Positions 27,237 through 36,824 are shown, numbered from the stretch's first letter. The stretch is DNA of 64,000 bases from CADEFF01 sp964569315 (GCA_964569315.1 CAZMUZ010000004.1:22576-86575), one strand, 5' to 3'. The notes: generated from the letters alone by a model not told the origin. A program made the numbers and translations.

Positions 27237-28397
27237 TCAGCCGCCCGATGCGGCGCGCTTCGCGGCGGACATGATGTCCAGCAGATTGTCGTAATCCGGC
27301 ACGATGTCGTACTCGGCCGAGCGCGCCATCTCTTCCTCGAGGCTGTCCCACTGGATCGCGTCGAGCTCTTCCTTGGTGAAGAGGTTGAAGCACTCGGGAT
27401 TGCCCATCTGGGCGACCGGATTGAAGGTGCCTTCGGCGAAGGCGACCGTGTGGGCGACTTCGGGATGCTGGACATATTCGAGGAAGTCGGCCGCCAGCGG
27501 CGAGAGCTGCGGATTGTTCACGGTCGAGGTGATCTCGATCCAGGCGACGCCGCCCTTGCCGCCCGGCAGCGGTCCCTTCTTCGGCGTGATGCCGCGGATG
27601 CTGGTGGCGCCGTCGGCGCGCGCGGGCGAGGCGGAGTAGGTGCCGCCGGTCATGTGGAAGTCGATCTCGCCCGAGACGAAGGCCTGGTTCATCGTCGCGA
27701 TGTCGCCGACCAGCTTCGCGCCCTTGAAGACGCGGTTCGCCGTCTCGGTGAATTTCGCCACTTCCTCCGGCGTATGGTCGCGGAAGGGGTCGAAGCCGGC
27801 GATGAGGCAGATGTTGAAGACGTTCCAGTCGTCGGATTCGAGCACGCCGTATTTACCGGCGTTGGCGGGATCGTTCCACAGGTCCCAGCCCTGATCCTCC
27901 GCGGTCGCGCGGCTGATCTTGTCGGTGTTGACGACGAAGCTGTAGGGACCGAAGCGCTGCGCCATGCCGAGCAGCTCCTTGCCCGCGTCGTCCATCGCCC
28001 ATTTGTAGGGCGCCTTGAAGGCCGGCATCATCGTGTCGAAATAGGCCTCGAAGCGCGGCCGGTTCAGGGGAACGATCAACCCCTCCGGATACATGATCTT
28101 GCGCGCCCAGGGATTGTTGACGTTGATCAGATCCCAGACATTGGTCTCGCCGGCGCGCAGCCGGTTGATCATGGTCGGATCGTTGGTCAGCGATTCCGCC
28201 TTGATGGTGGCGCTGCGCTCGTTGCGGAACGGGTCGAGCACCGCCGCTGAGTTGTAGCCCTCCCAGCAGAGGATGTTCATCTCGGTCTCGCGCGCGGCTT
28301 CGGCACGCCGGCCGAGCAGGGCGCCGCCGGCAACGAGCGCCGCGCCGGCGCCGGCCGTCTGCAGGAACTGACGCCGCGAAGTAGGAGCGAATCTCAT
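27237..28397 (-). CDS. ABC transporter substrate-binding protein (PotD-like), Tat-exported
   Basis: A 386-residue periplasmic binding protein. The N-terminus has a twin-arginine signal (SRRQFLQTAGAGAALVAGG), so it is exported folded. The mature part starts with MNILCWEGYNSAAVLDPF and contains LINVNNPWARKIMYPEGLI and FGPYSFVVNTDKI, typical of spermidine/putrescine-binding proteins. It is the first gene of a four-gene importer operon (potD-A-B-C order). A promoter with a palindromic element that also occurs before glpD is located at 28521-28560. Confidence 0.88.
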   Translation of the reverse strand: MRFAPTSRRQFLQTAGAGAALVAGGALLGRRAEAARETEMNILCWEGYNSAAVLDPFRNERSATIKAESLTNDPTMINRLRAGETNVWDLINVNNPWARKIMYPEGLIVPLNRPRFEAYFDTMMPAFKAPYKWAMDDAGKELLGMAQRFGPYSFVVNTDKISRATAEDQGWDLWNDPANAGKYGVLESDDWNVFNICLIAGFDPFRDHTPEEVAKFTETANRVFKGAKLVGDIATMNQAFVSGEIDFHMTGGTYSASPARADGATSIRGITPKKGPLPGGKGGVAWIEITSTVNNPQLSPLAADFLEYVQHPEVAHTVAFAEGTFNPVAQMGNPECFNLFTKEELDAIQWDSLEEEMARSAEYDIVPDYDNLLDIMSAAKRAASGG

Positions 28398-28520
28398 GGT
28401 CGTATCTCCCTGTAGCGCCGCCGGTAGGCCCGGTCGGCATTGTCTTTGTCGTTGAACCGCCGGTGGGCGCGGCACCGGGCTTTCACGGGCATTGCGCCAC
28501 AATTTGCGGTCGAGGTCGAG

Positions 28521-28560
28521 AGGCTAGCCGGCACGGGAAATTTTCACAATCGAAAATGAA
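28521..28560 (-). promoter_or_regulatory. Promoter and palindromic operator upstream of the polyamine-type ABC operon
   Basis: Read on the minus strand, the motif TTCATTTTCGATTGTGAAAA (28560 to 28541) contains a TTGTGA -35 element. After a 17-bp spacer comes the -10-like TAGCCT (28526 to 28521). The potD-like start codon is 124 bp further on. The 20-bp motif matches, with one mismatch, the motif in the glpD promoter at 51506-51525, which has the same 17-bp spacing and a TAGGCT -10. This is direct sequence observation; regulator identity is inferred. Confidence 0.6.
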
Positions 28561-28627
28561 AGCCCGGCGGATGCGCGGAATAGAAAACGTTCCGCCGCCG
28601 GACTCCCGCGCCGGGAAAGGCTTTGGG

Positions 28628-29407
28628 CTAATTCTCCTCGTCGAGCGGGGTCGTATAGGCCCGCGTGATGCCGCCGTCGATCAGCAGCGACTGGCCGGTC
28701 ATGTGCGACGAGTCGTCGGAGACGAGGAAGAGGGCGGCGCGGGCGATCTCCTCGGGCCTCGCGAGCCGGCCCATCGGCTGATGCACGCGCCGGCGCTCGC
28801 GCTTCGCAGGCTCGTCATAGAGCCGCGTCACCAGCTCCGAGGCGACCGGCCCCGGCGCCAGCGCGTTGGCGCGGATGTTGCGGCGCGCATAGATCATGGC
28901 GAGCTCCTGGGTCAGCGCGACCACGCCGCCCTTGCTCGCCGCATAGGCGATCTGCGGCGTCGCCGAGCCGACGAAGGCGACCATCGAGGCCATGTTGACG
29001 ATGCCGCCGCCGCCCGCCCGCAGCAGGGCGGGAACCGCGGCGCGACAGCCGAGAAACACGCCCGTCAGATTGACGGCAATGGTGCGGTGCCAGGCGTCGA
29101 GCGGGGTGTCGAGCGGCCCGTTGTCGTCGGCGAGGCAGATGCCGGCATTGTTGAAGATCGCGTCGAGCCGCCCGAAGGCGCGTTCGGCCGCCGCGACCAT
29201 CGCGTTGCAGTCCGCTTCGCGCGCGACATCGGCGGCGAGCGCCTCGACCTTCGCGCCCGTCGCGGCAATCTCCGCCGCGACCGCGTCGGGCGATTTCAGA
29301 TCGACGAGCGTGAGCCGCGCGCCCTCGGCCGCGAAGAGCGCCGCGCTCGCGCGCCCGATCGCGCCGCAAGCGCCGGTGATCAACACGCTGCGATCCTTGA
29401 GCCGCAT
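28628..29407 (-). CDS. Short-chain dehydrogenase/reductase
   Basis: A 259-residue NAD(P)-dependent classical SDR. The cofactor motif is ITGACGAIGRASA near the N-terminus, NNAG is present (IFNNAGICL), and the catalytic Ser and Tyr-x3-Lys are in NMASMVAF and IAYAASKGG. The C-terminus (DDSSHMTGQSLLIDGGIT) is also typical. The substrate is unknown. It lies upstream of the polyamine-type importer in the same orientation but with a 230-bp gap that holds its own promoter, so it may be separately transcribed. It is divergent from the glutamine-synthetase-like gene. Confidence 0.9.
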   Translation of the reverse strand: MRLKDRSVLITGACGAIGRASAALFAAEGARLTLVDLKSPDAVAAEIAATGAKVEALAADVAREADCNAMVAAAERAFGRLDAIFNNAGICLADDNGPLDTPLDAWHRTIAVNLTGVFLGCRAAVPALLRAGGGGIVNMASMVAFVGSATPQIAYAASKGGVVALTQELAMIYARRNIRANALAPGPVASELVTRLYDEPAKRERRRVHQPMGRLARPEEIARAALFLVSDDSSHMTGQSLLIDGGITRAYTTPLDEEN

Positions 29408-29596
29408 GGCACTCTCCCCCTCGAAGCCCGCGCACTATACCGGGCCCGCCTGTCCGGCGCAGCAGGCTGGGCCGCGGATCGGCGATGCCCTGCCAAGCCG
29501 GCGGGGCTCGACGGCCGGCGAGCGGCTCGATTATCCTCGGGCGCGGCATGCGCGAAAGCGAAAATGCCCGCGGGGGCGGCGGCATTGGGGGAAACG

Positions 29597-30919
29597 ATGG
29601 TCGATCGGAGCGGGAAGTTCATCGAGCGGTTGCGCAAGGGCAATGTCCGCTATCTCCGCTTCGAGCTGCCGGACATGCACGGCACCTCCCGCGTCAAGGT
29701 CGTGCCGATCGACAAGGTCGCCGGCTATGCCGAGAACGGCCTCAACATGTATGGCGGGACCCTCGCGCTCGACACGGCGTCGAGCGTCGTTGGCGGCGCC
29801 AGGCTCAATGAGGAGGTGAGCTACGCCGACTGCCACCTCTTTCCCGACTGGAGCTCGCTCGGACCTGTGCCCTGGCTCGAGGCGACGGCGCGCGTCGTCT
29901 GCGACGCCCATATGGGCGGCAAGCCCATTGAGGCCTCGCCGCGTTGGGCCCTGGCGCGCCTCATCGGCGAGGCGAACCGCATGGGCTACGACGTGGCGAT
30001 GGGCCACGAGTTCGAGTTCTACCTGCTCACCAAAGGGACCTACGAGCCGCTGTTCGGCGGGGTGCATATCTTCAACGCCGTGCGCAATCAGTGGGTGCCG
30101 GAGATCGACCAGTTGTTGCGATATCTCCAGGATTCCGGGATCGACCTCCTCACCCACAACTGCGAATACGCCGCGTCCCAGTTCGAGATCAATTACGGGC
30201 CCGGCCGGAACCTCGCGGGCGCTGACAAGGCGTTTCTCTTCAAGAACGCGGTCAAGGAGGTGACGCATCGGCTCGGTTATCACGCCACCTTCATGTCGAA
30301 GCCCTGGAACGACCGCGCGGGCAGCGGCTGTCACTTCCATGTGAGCCTGGTGGACCGCAAATCGGGGCGGAACCTCTTCCTCGACCGTCAGGCGAAGGAC
30401 GGGCTCTCCGAGCTCTGCCGCGCCTTCACACAAGGCATCCTCGATCATGCCCCGGCGATGATGCCGCTGATCAACCCGACGCCGAACTGCTATCACCGGC
30501 TGAGGCCGCATACCTTCGCGCCCTCCAACATCTCCTGGGGCATCGAGGACCGCTCCGCCATGGTGCGGGTGAAGGCGAGCCGCGACGAGGCGACCCATAT
30601 CGAGATGCGCGCGGCCTCGGCCCTCAGCAATCCCTATCTCAGCGCCGCCGCGACGCTCGCCGCCGGCCTGCTCGGGATCCGCAAGAAGCGCAAGCTGCAG
30701 CCCGCCTCGACCGGTCCCAGCGAGGAGAATCCGAAGTTGAAACGCTTCGCGCCCGATCTCGAAACCGCGCTTGCCGATCTCGCGGCCGACAAGGAGATGA
30801 CGGGCCTGCTCGGCAAGGACCTGGTTCACGTCTTCACCACCCTGAAGCGGAACGAGCTGCAGCGCTTCCGCAGCCACATCACCGACTGGGAGCGCGCGGA
30901 GTATATGGAGGTTTACTAG
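29597..30919 (+). CDS. Glutamine synthetase family protein (GlnT / gamma-glutamyl amine ligase type)
   Basis: A 440-residue ATP-dependent ligase that should join glutamate to ammonia or an amine. Metal and substrate motifs are preserved: MGHEFEFYLL, HNCEYAASQFEINYG, GSGCHFHVSL, and the glutamate-binding region after NPTPNCYHRLRPHTFAP. The C-terminal segment IEMRAASALSNPYLSAAA is also typical. Lack of the adenylylation loop and the short N-terminus set it apart from housekeeping GlnA. Proteins of this type act on polyamines, methylamine or ethanolamine. Location beside a polyamine-type importer favours gamma-glutamylation of an imported amine. ATG 29597 has a GGGGGAA ribosome-binding site. Confidence 0.85.
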   Translation: MVDRSGKFIERLRKGNVRYLRFELPDMHGTSRVKVVPIDKVAGYAENGLNMYGGTLALDTASSVVGGARLNEEVSYADCHLFPDWSSLGPVPWLEATARVVCDAHMGGKPIEASPRWALARLIGEANRMGYDVAMGHEFEFYLLTKGTYEPLFGGVHIFNAVRNQWVPEIDQLLRYLQDSGIDLLTHNCEYAASQFEINYGPGRNLAGADKAFLFKNAVKEVTHRLGYHATFMSKPWNDRAGSGCHFHVSLVDRKSGRNLFLDRQAKDGLSELCRAFTQGILDHAPAMMPLINPTPNCYHRLRPHTFAPSNISWGIEDRSAMVRVKASRDEATHIEMRAASALSNPYLSAAATLAAGLLGIRKKRKLQPASTGPSEENPKLKRFAPDLETALADLAADKEMTGLLGKDLVHVFTTLKRNELQRFRSHITDWERAEYMEVY

Positions 30920-30962
30920 GCGCCGACGCTCGCTTCGCGGGCGGGCGGCGGATCCGCCTTCG

Positions 30963-33900
30963 CTAGCCGAGAATCGCTTCCCAGAAACGCCGCCGGTCCG
31001 GGGCCTGCGCCGCCAGCGTATGGCGCGCCAGCAGATCGGCCTGGGCGCTCCTCGCCAGCCTTTCGCGCAAGGCCCGGTCCTCGATGAGACGACAGAGCGC
31101 CTCATACCAGGCGTCGGGTTCCTGCGACACCAGCAGGCCGGTTTCTCCGTGGGCCACGGTTCCGCGATAGGCCGTCGCGTCGGATACAACCGGCGTCAGT
31201 CCGCAGGCGGCATAGTCAAGATATTTGATGCCGCTCTTGTGGCGATTGAACTCGTTCGCGACGAGCGGTGCGATGCCGATATCGAAGCGCGGCGCCTGCG
31301 AAACCATCCATTGCGCGAATCCGGGATAGTTGCGGGCCGAGCGCGGAACGGTCTCGACCGCGATCCCGGCGCGCGGCGGCCCATTGAAGACGCCGATGCA
31401 GGTGAAAGTCACGCGGTCGCCATATCGGCGCCGCAGCTTCTCGATCGCAGGCAGCACCAGGGCGAGATCCCCGTCATGGGTTCGCGTGCCCATATAGAGA
31501 ATGCCGACGGTATCGGCCTTTCTCGCGACGGCCGAGCCGCTGGGTGCCTGCCAAAGCCGCTCGTCGAGAGCATTGGGCAGAATCCGCACATTCCCGTTCA
31601 ATGCGGTCATCCGCTCCCGCAGCGGCGCCGTCGAAACGACGACCGTGTCCGCCGCCCGCGCGATCGTTTCCATGGCGGCGAGAACCGGCGGCGGGAAACG
31701 ACCCGACGCGGAATGGTTCGCCGGCAGATGAAACAGATCGTCATCGATCTCGTAGATCAGCCGGAGGTTCTGCGACCGGCAGCGCTCGACGATTTGCGCC
31801 GCCCCGTCCGGCGTCCGCACCGCGTCTCGCTGCACGAGCACCGCATGATGATGGCCGATCTCGGCCGGATTTCCGTCCGAGATCGAGAGGCGGCACAGCC
31901 GCGAAAGGCTTGCGTGCCGCAACGGCCTGACGACGCGGATGTAGCCGGTTCCGTCCGCATCGCCGTCCGCCCGCTTCGGCACAAGGGCGAGCACCGACCG
32001 CATGCCGGCGGAGCGCCAGCCCGATGGGCGGTTCGCGGCGACCCCGGCGAGGATCGGTCCGACGGTCCGGCCATCCGCCTTCGCTCGAGCCGGCGCGTCG
32101 GCCGATATCGCCGCCCCGCCATCGCCTTCGACGAGACCGCCATAGAGCTTGAAATATTCGTCGCTCATGGCGGCGCAGTCGTTGCGCCGTCCAGCGCCTT
32201 CCTGCCAGCGGTGGACGGCGGCGATCTTCGTCGGTAGCGCGCCCGGATCCGCCCGCAGGCCTTCGATAACGTCGATCACGCCGGCAAGGGATGTTTCGGC
32301 CACGACCCAGCCCGCACCGCTTTCGCGGATTCGTTCGGCAACGGCTCCGAGATCGAACCCGATCGCGGGAATGCCGGATGCCCAGAGCTCGGTCAGCGTA
32401 TGGCAATAGGTTTCCGGCCAGATCGAAAGCACGCCGCCGATATGGGGCCTGATGGCGCGCACCTTCTCGGCGAAATCCGAGCGAACATATTCCCCATGCT
32501 GGATCACATGCTTGAAGCCGTCGAAATCCTCGACGACTTTGCCGAGAACATGCACTTCGAGGTGCCTTTCGCCGGCGATCTTTCCGAGCCCGGCGATGAA
32601 CTCGCCGCCCTTCTTGCTGTTGATGTTTCCCGGAAAGAGGATGCGCAGGGGCTCGCCCGGCGCTAGGGGTTCGGCCACGCGGTCGAACGCGGCGAAGTCG
32701 CGACCGTGCGGGATCACCGGGAAGGTCCGCCGCCCCAGGAAGGGATAATTCTCGATCAGAACGGCCCGGGCGCTATGGCTCGTCGTGACGAAGGCATCGC
32801 AGCGTTCGAGAATCCCCGCGAGCTGCTTCCTCCAGGCGTGGACCGCCGCGTTCTTCAGCGGGGGGAAGTCCGGTTCGCGCCACAGCTCGTGCCGGCATTG
32901 GCCGGTCGTCGCCGTGCAACGGCCGGCGCAGAAGACATTGTTCTCGTCCAGGAGCCCGACAGTCGGGCAGACGCTGTAGAAATCGTGGAACGAGAAGACG
33001 ACAGGCAGTCCGATCGCCTTCGCCATGTCGATCAGCCCGAGTCCGTGCCAGGATATGTGCCGGATATGCACGAGCTCGATGGCGTAGCGCACCAGCCATT
33101 CCGCGACCGCGGAATCATATTCCGCGCTGCGATGGGGAAAGGCCTTGAGCGTTTCTCTCAAGCGGATTTTCTCCAGCGCGACGTAGTTGCCCTCGACGAA
33201 ATGCATGAGGCTCAGCGTCGTCGCATCGCAATGGAGCACCAACGCCTCGAGGCGATTCTCGAGCGCCGCCATGAGGTCCTGATTGGTCTGTCTGGTGCCG
33301 CCCGTTCTCGTCGAAATGACGAAGAGCACGCGCGGCTGGGGGCCTCTGGTTTCGGGTCGGGCGGCCAGCGTTCCGGCCCGGCGGACTCGCTGCCGCGCCG
33401 CCGCGAGAGACGGATCGCCGAACTTCCGGAGCAGGGTCGCATATTCGGGATATCGCCGGTCGAGCAGCTTGCGGCCGCGGGCCTGAAGTTCCGTTCTGGC
33501 CTCCCCGAAGCTCGCCGAGCGCACATGATGGACCAGCGTCGCATCGTCGATCACATGCGACCAGCCGAGACGCAAGGCCCGCATGCACAGGTCGTTCTCT
33601 TCGCCATAGCCGCGCGGAAAGGCGGATTCGTCCAGCTTTCCGATCGCCTCGAGACAGTCGCTGCGGACATAGAGGCAGAACCCGCTCCCTGTCGGGACGG
33701 TGGGATAGGACCGGCGGGAAACCTGCGACACCGCGCGGCCGTAGCCGTCGAGATCCAGCGGAGCGGGGATCTCGTTCCTCGCGCCGGCTTCGGGCGCCGA
33801 GAATGCACCGGCATTGTCGGAGAAGGGGGTGGCGGTGCCGACCTTGTCGCCGGAATAGACCGCCAGCCGCAGGTTGCGGAGCCAGCCGGGAGTCACCTCG

Positions 33901-36824
33901 GTGTCCGAATTGAGGAACACCACATCGCCCGGGCCCGCCAGATCCATGCCGCGATTCACGGTGCGCGTATAGCCGAGATTCTCGTCGTTTCGATGCAGTT
34001 CGATCGCGCCGAGCCCGCGAAATCCCGCAAGCATCCGGGGCGTCGCGGGGTCCGTGCTCGCATCGTCGATCACGATGATGCGGCAGGCGGGCGGCGTATG
34101 GCGCAAGAGCGCGAGCAGGCAGCGGGCGGTTTCCTCGGCGGCGTTGAAGACCGGAACGACGATCGCCGGCGGTTCTGGTTGCCGCGCCATTCGCGCAAGC
34201 GCGCCCGCGACATCCGCTTTCGACCCCTTGTCACCATCGGAGGGTGCCCCGTCGCCCTCGGCTGTCGGCAGAAAGCCGTACCACCAGGCTTTTCCCGACG
34301 GGTGCACGCCCTCGGCGCAGGCGGTGCGTAGCTCCTGGTTCTGGTAGGCGGCGGTATCCCGCAGGAGCGGCGCGATCAGCCGGAACAAGCCGCTCTTGAG
34401 CCGTAATTTCAGCGCGCGAGGCAGCGGGGCTCGATGATAGGCCGTCCGCAACGCGCCCAGCAGATATGCGGTGCCTTCCTCGCGCGTCGGGCGGGGCGGC
34501 CGGCGCAGGAACCGCATCGGCGACGTGATGCGCCAGGAGGTGGAGGCGTAGACGCGCGACAGCCGCTCGCGGAGCGCTCGCGTGTGAGCGTCGCGGGTCT
34601 TGAGCTGCTGTTTCAGCCCCTCGATCTGGCCGTCGCGCAGCGCGAGCGCTGCGTCGAGCTCCGCCTCGCGCGCTGCGATTGCGGCCGACAGTGCCTGAAT
34701 TCTCGTGCGATTCCCGTTCGCGAGCGCCGCTATGTCGGATCTCGATTCGTCCTCGACGAAGTTCCGGATCGCCGCCCGGCCGGCCGGCGCGGAGGCGCGT
34801 TCCTGATCGAGCAGCGTCGTCCGGTGGGAACGCAGCGCAATGAAGGCGTTCTCGTAGATCGTGCCGAGATGTTTCGGCATGACCTGGGGGCGAATGCCCG
34901 TCTTCCACATCAGATAGCCGAGCCCCGGCTGATCTCGCCGGCCGAAGCGGCTGACATGGTCCCACCAGAGCTCCATGAGCTGCCCGACTCCGGCATCGCG
35001 ATGATCCCGCCAGAGAAATCCGCAGGAAATCAGGCCGGTATGACGCGGCAGTTTTTCCTGCTGGAAGAACGCATGCTGCGCGAGGATGGCGCTGGGGTTG
35101 TTGCGCAGACCGGCGAGGATCGCCTCGCACTCGTCATAGACGTCGGACCGCAGGGGGTGGCGCCAGGCCACGAACGGCTTTCCGTGCAGCCATTGCCGGA
35201 TCATCGCGCCGGGGTCGGCGAGAAAGGTCACGTTCGCGTCGACATAGAGCGACGCGTCGTACCCGCTCAGATAGCGATGCGGCAGAAGCTTGATGGCGCG
35301 ATTCTGCGCAACCGGATGGTTCATCCCGGGATCGACGACACGCACGTCCCATCCGGGAAGGGCCCGGTTCCGGTCGGTGAAGCATATGAAATCCACGCCG
35401 GCCGGCCGGTAGGCGGGGCTCTCGATCTCGTCATAGTCGCCGAAGATCGCCGTGTAGATACAGAGTTTCCCGGGATTGCCGTCGCGCTCGCCGGAATCGG
35501 CTGCGGTCTCGACGAACCGCGCGTTGCCGCCATCCTCGGCGGGCAGCCGCGGGTTGGGCGTTTCGGCGAAGTCTCCGTCCTCGAGCGCCTTCAGCCGATA
35601 GACGGCCCAACGGAAGGCCGCCTCGTCCGTCCTGCCCGCGCGCATGCATCCGATGGCCTCGGCGGCGAGTATCGACTTTCTCGTTCCGGATCTTGCGCCG
35701 AGCCCGCGCAAGACGGACATCGCGCGATCGATGCCGTCGCGATCCCGCATGATGCCGATACAAGCCGTGGCGGCGCGATCGACGAGAGAGGCGCTCTGGC
35801 CGCCGCTGTCCGCCTCGAGAATGCCGAGCCAGCGATCGAGCGCCTCGGGCCAGTTTTTTTCCGCGCCGGCGGCCTCGGCGGCCGCCGTCGCCGCATCGTG
35901 CAAGCCGGGATCGGGCGGACCCGCCGCCCCATCCGCGGGTCGCGGAGGTGCCGCGCTTGCGCTCGCCGGCGAGGTCTCGATCGCCGGCGCCGCGTCTCCG
36001 TTCGCGATCCGGCGCGCCGCGGGATCGCTGCCGATCGCGGTGCCGAGCTGCGCATAGGTCGCGCGCCGTTCCGCCGCTGCTGCGGGATCGGCGACGGCGC
36101 GGAAGAAAGCCGCAACCTCCGCCGGCAGGTTGGCGCCATAGCCGAGAACGCCGAGCCCTTCGCCGTGCGGGAAGTCGAAGCTCGGAAACTCCGCCCGCAG
36201 CGCTTGCCACAAACGCAGCAGGCCGGTATCCGGCGCGCACATGGCGGTGCCGGGGATGAGCACCACGGCGCGGTCCGAGAGCTTCGGCCGCCAGCGGTCG
36301 AAATCCCGCGTCGCATGGGCGGCAAGCGGGCCCTGCTCGATATGGAGCAGGTCGATCGTGCCGTCGCGGAACGTCCCCAGCGCATCCTCGACGCTCCCGG
36401 ACTGGAGCTGCGAGAACTCCGCATATCTGCAGTTATGCGCTTCGAGGGTGCGGAAGGTCGGCGTCGCGGAGAACGCGGACGCGGCCTCGCCGGTCCATTG
36501 CCCGACCCCATGGCAGCGCGTGTCGAGGGCGAGCGACCGCACCGCCTGGCAGAACGCGAAATAGGAGTGCCCGCTTCGTGTCCCGAGCTCGACGAGCCGG
36601 CGCGGCCGCGAGGCCCCGGTGATCCAGAGCGCGAAGGGCGCATGTTCGAGCCAGGCCGAGTTCCCCAGGAAATCGGGATACCAGAAACTGGTGTCGTTAA
36701 TTGTATTCCCCTGCCGTCGGACGCACGTTCTGCGTGCAGAATAACCTGCCGGCGCCGGCAGTGCTACCCGCGAGAGCGGCAGGTGCCGCCATCGGCGGCA
36801 ATACGGCCGCCGAAACACAGACAT
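30963..36824 (-). CDS. Giant multi-domain glycosyltransferase (methyltransferase-like, DUF616, GT2 and two GT4 modules)
   Basis: A continuous frame of up to 1953 residues. Modules in order: a class I methyltransferase-like domain (about 43-255, VELGTRSGHSYFAF); an Ala-rich and helical-repeat linker (280-430); a DUF616-like glycosyltransferase domain (452-670, CIYTAIFGDYDEIESP, YVDANVTFLADP); a coiled coil ending in the TSWRITSPMRFLR motif (698-772); a GT2 domain (about 885-1100, PVFNAAEETARCLLALL, LNSDTEVTPGWL); a GT4-like domain (1166-1560); and a final GT4-like domain (1607-1953). It probably assembles a surface polysaccharide or glycosylates flagella. The start is uncertain. ATG 36824 gives an unusual basic 41-residue extension, and an ATT at residue 42 after an AGGGGA sequence would begin exactly at the conserved domain. 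No neighbouring polysaccharide genes exist. Confidence 0.85.
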   Translation of the reverse strand: MSVFRRPYCRRWRHLPLSRVALPAPAGYSARRTCVRRQGNTINDTSFWYPDFLGNSAWLEHAPFALWITGASRPRRLVELGTRSGHSYFAFCQAVRSLALDTRCHGVGQWTGEAASAFSATPTFRTLEAHNCRYAEFSQLQSGSVEDALGTFRDGTIDLLHIEQGPLAAHATRDFDRWRPKLSDRAVVLIPGTAMCAPDTGLLRLWQALRAEFPSFDFPHGEGLGVLGYGANLPAEVAAFFRAVADPAAAAERRATYAQLGTAIGSDPAARRIANGDAAPAIETSPASASAAPPRPADGAAGPPDPGLHDAATAAAEAAGAEKNWPEALDRWLGILEADSGGQSASLVDRAATACIGIMRDRDGIDRAMSVLRGLGARSGTRKSILAAEAIGCMRAGRTDEAAFRWAVYRLKALEDGDFAETPNPRLPAEDGGNARFVETAADSGERDGNPGKLCIYTAIFGDYDEIESPAYRPAGVDFICFTDRNRALPGWDVRVVDPGMNHPVAQNRAIKLLPHRYLSGYDASLYVDANVTFLADPGAMIRQWLHGKPFVAWRHPLRSDVYDECEAILAGLRNNPSAILAQHAFFQQEKLPRHTGLISCGFLWRDHRDAGVGQLMELWWDHVSRFGRRDQPGLGYLMWKTGIRPQVMPKHLGTIYENAFIALRSHRTTLLDQERASAPAGRAAIRNFVEDESRSDIAALANGNRTRIQALSAAIAAREAELDAALALRDGQIEGLKQQLKTRDAHTRALRERLSRVYASTSWRITSPMRFLRRPPRPTREEGTAYLLGALRTAYHRAPLPRALKLRLKSGLFRLIAPLLRDTAAYQNQELRTACAEGVHPSGKAWWYGFLPTAEGDGAPSDGDKGSKADVAGALARMARQPEPPAIVVPVFNAAEETARCLLALLRHTPPACRIIVIDDASTDPATPRMLAGFRGLGAIELHRNDENLGYTRTVNRGMDLAGPGDVVFLNSDTEVTPGWLRNLRLAVYSGDKVGTATPFSDNAGAFSAPEAGARNEIPAPLDLDGYGRAVSQVSRRSYPTVPTGSGFCLYVRSDCLEAIGKLDESAFPRGYGEENDLCMRALRLGWSHVIDDATLVHHVRSASFGEARTELQARGRKLLDRRYPEYATLLRKFGDPSLAAARQRVRRAGTLAARPETRGPQPRVLFVISTRTGGTRQTNQDLMAALENRLEALVLHCDATTLSLMHFVEGNYVALEKIRLRETLKAFPHRSAEYDSAVAEWLVRYAIELVHIRHISWHGLGLIDMAKAIGLPVVFSFHDFYSVCPTVGLLDENNVFCAGRCTATTGQCRHELWREPDFPPLKNAAVHAWRKQLAGILERCDAFVTTSHSARAVLIENYPFLGRRTFPVIPHGRDFAAFDRVAEPLAPGEPLRILFPGNINSKKGGEFIAGLGKIAGERHLEVHVLGKVVEDFDGFKHVIQHGEYVRSDFAEKVRAIRPHIGGVLSIWPETYCHTLTELWASGIPAIGFDLGAVAERIRESGAGWVVAETSLAGVIDVIEGLRADPGALPTKIAAVHRWQEGAGRRNDCAAMSDEYFKLYGGLVEGDGGAAISADAPARAKADGRTVGPILAGVAANRPSGWRSAGMRSVLALVPKRADGDADGTGYIRVVRPLRHASLSRLCRLSISDGNPAEIGHHHAVLVQRDAVRTPDGAAQIVERCRSQNLRLIYEIDDDLFHLPANHSASGRFPPPVLAAMETIARAADTVVVSTAPLRERMTALNGNVRILPNALDERLWQAPSGSAVARKADTVGILYMGTRTHDGDLALVLPAIEKLRRRYGDRVTFTCIGVFNGPPRAGIAVETVPRSARNYPGFAQWMVSQAPRFDIGIAPLVANEFNRHKSGIKYLDYAACGLTPVVSDATAYRGTVAHGETGLLVSQEPDAWYEALCRLIEDRALRERLARSAQADLLARHTLAAQAPDRRRFWEAILG

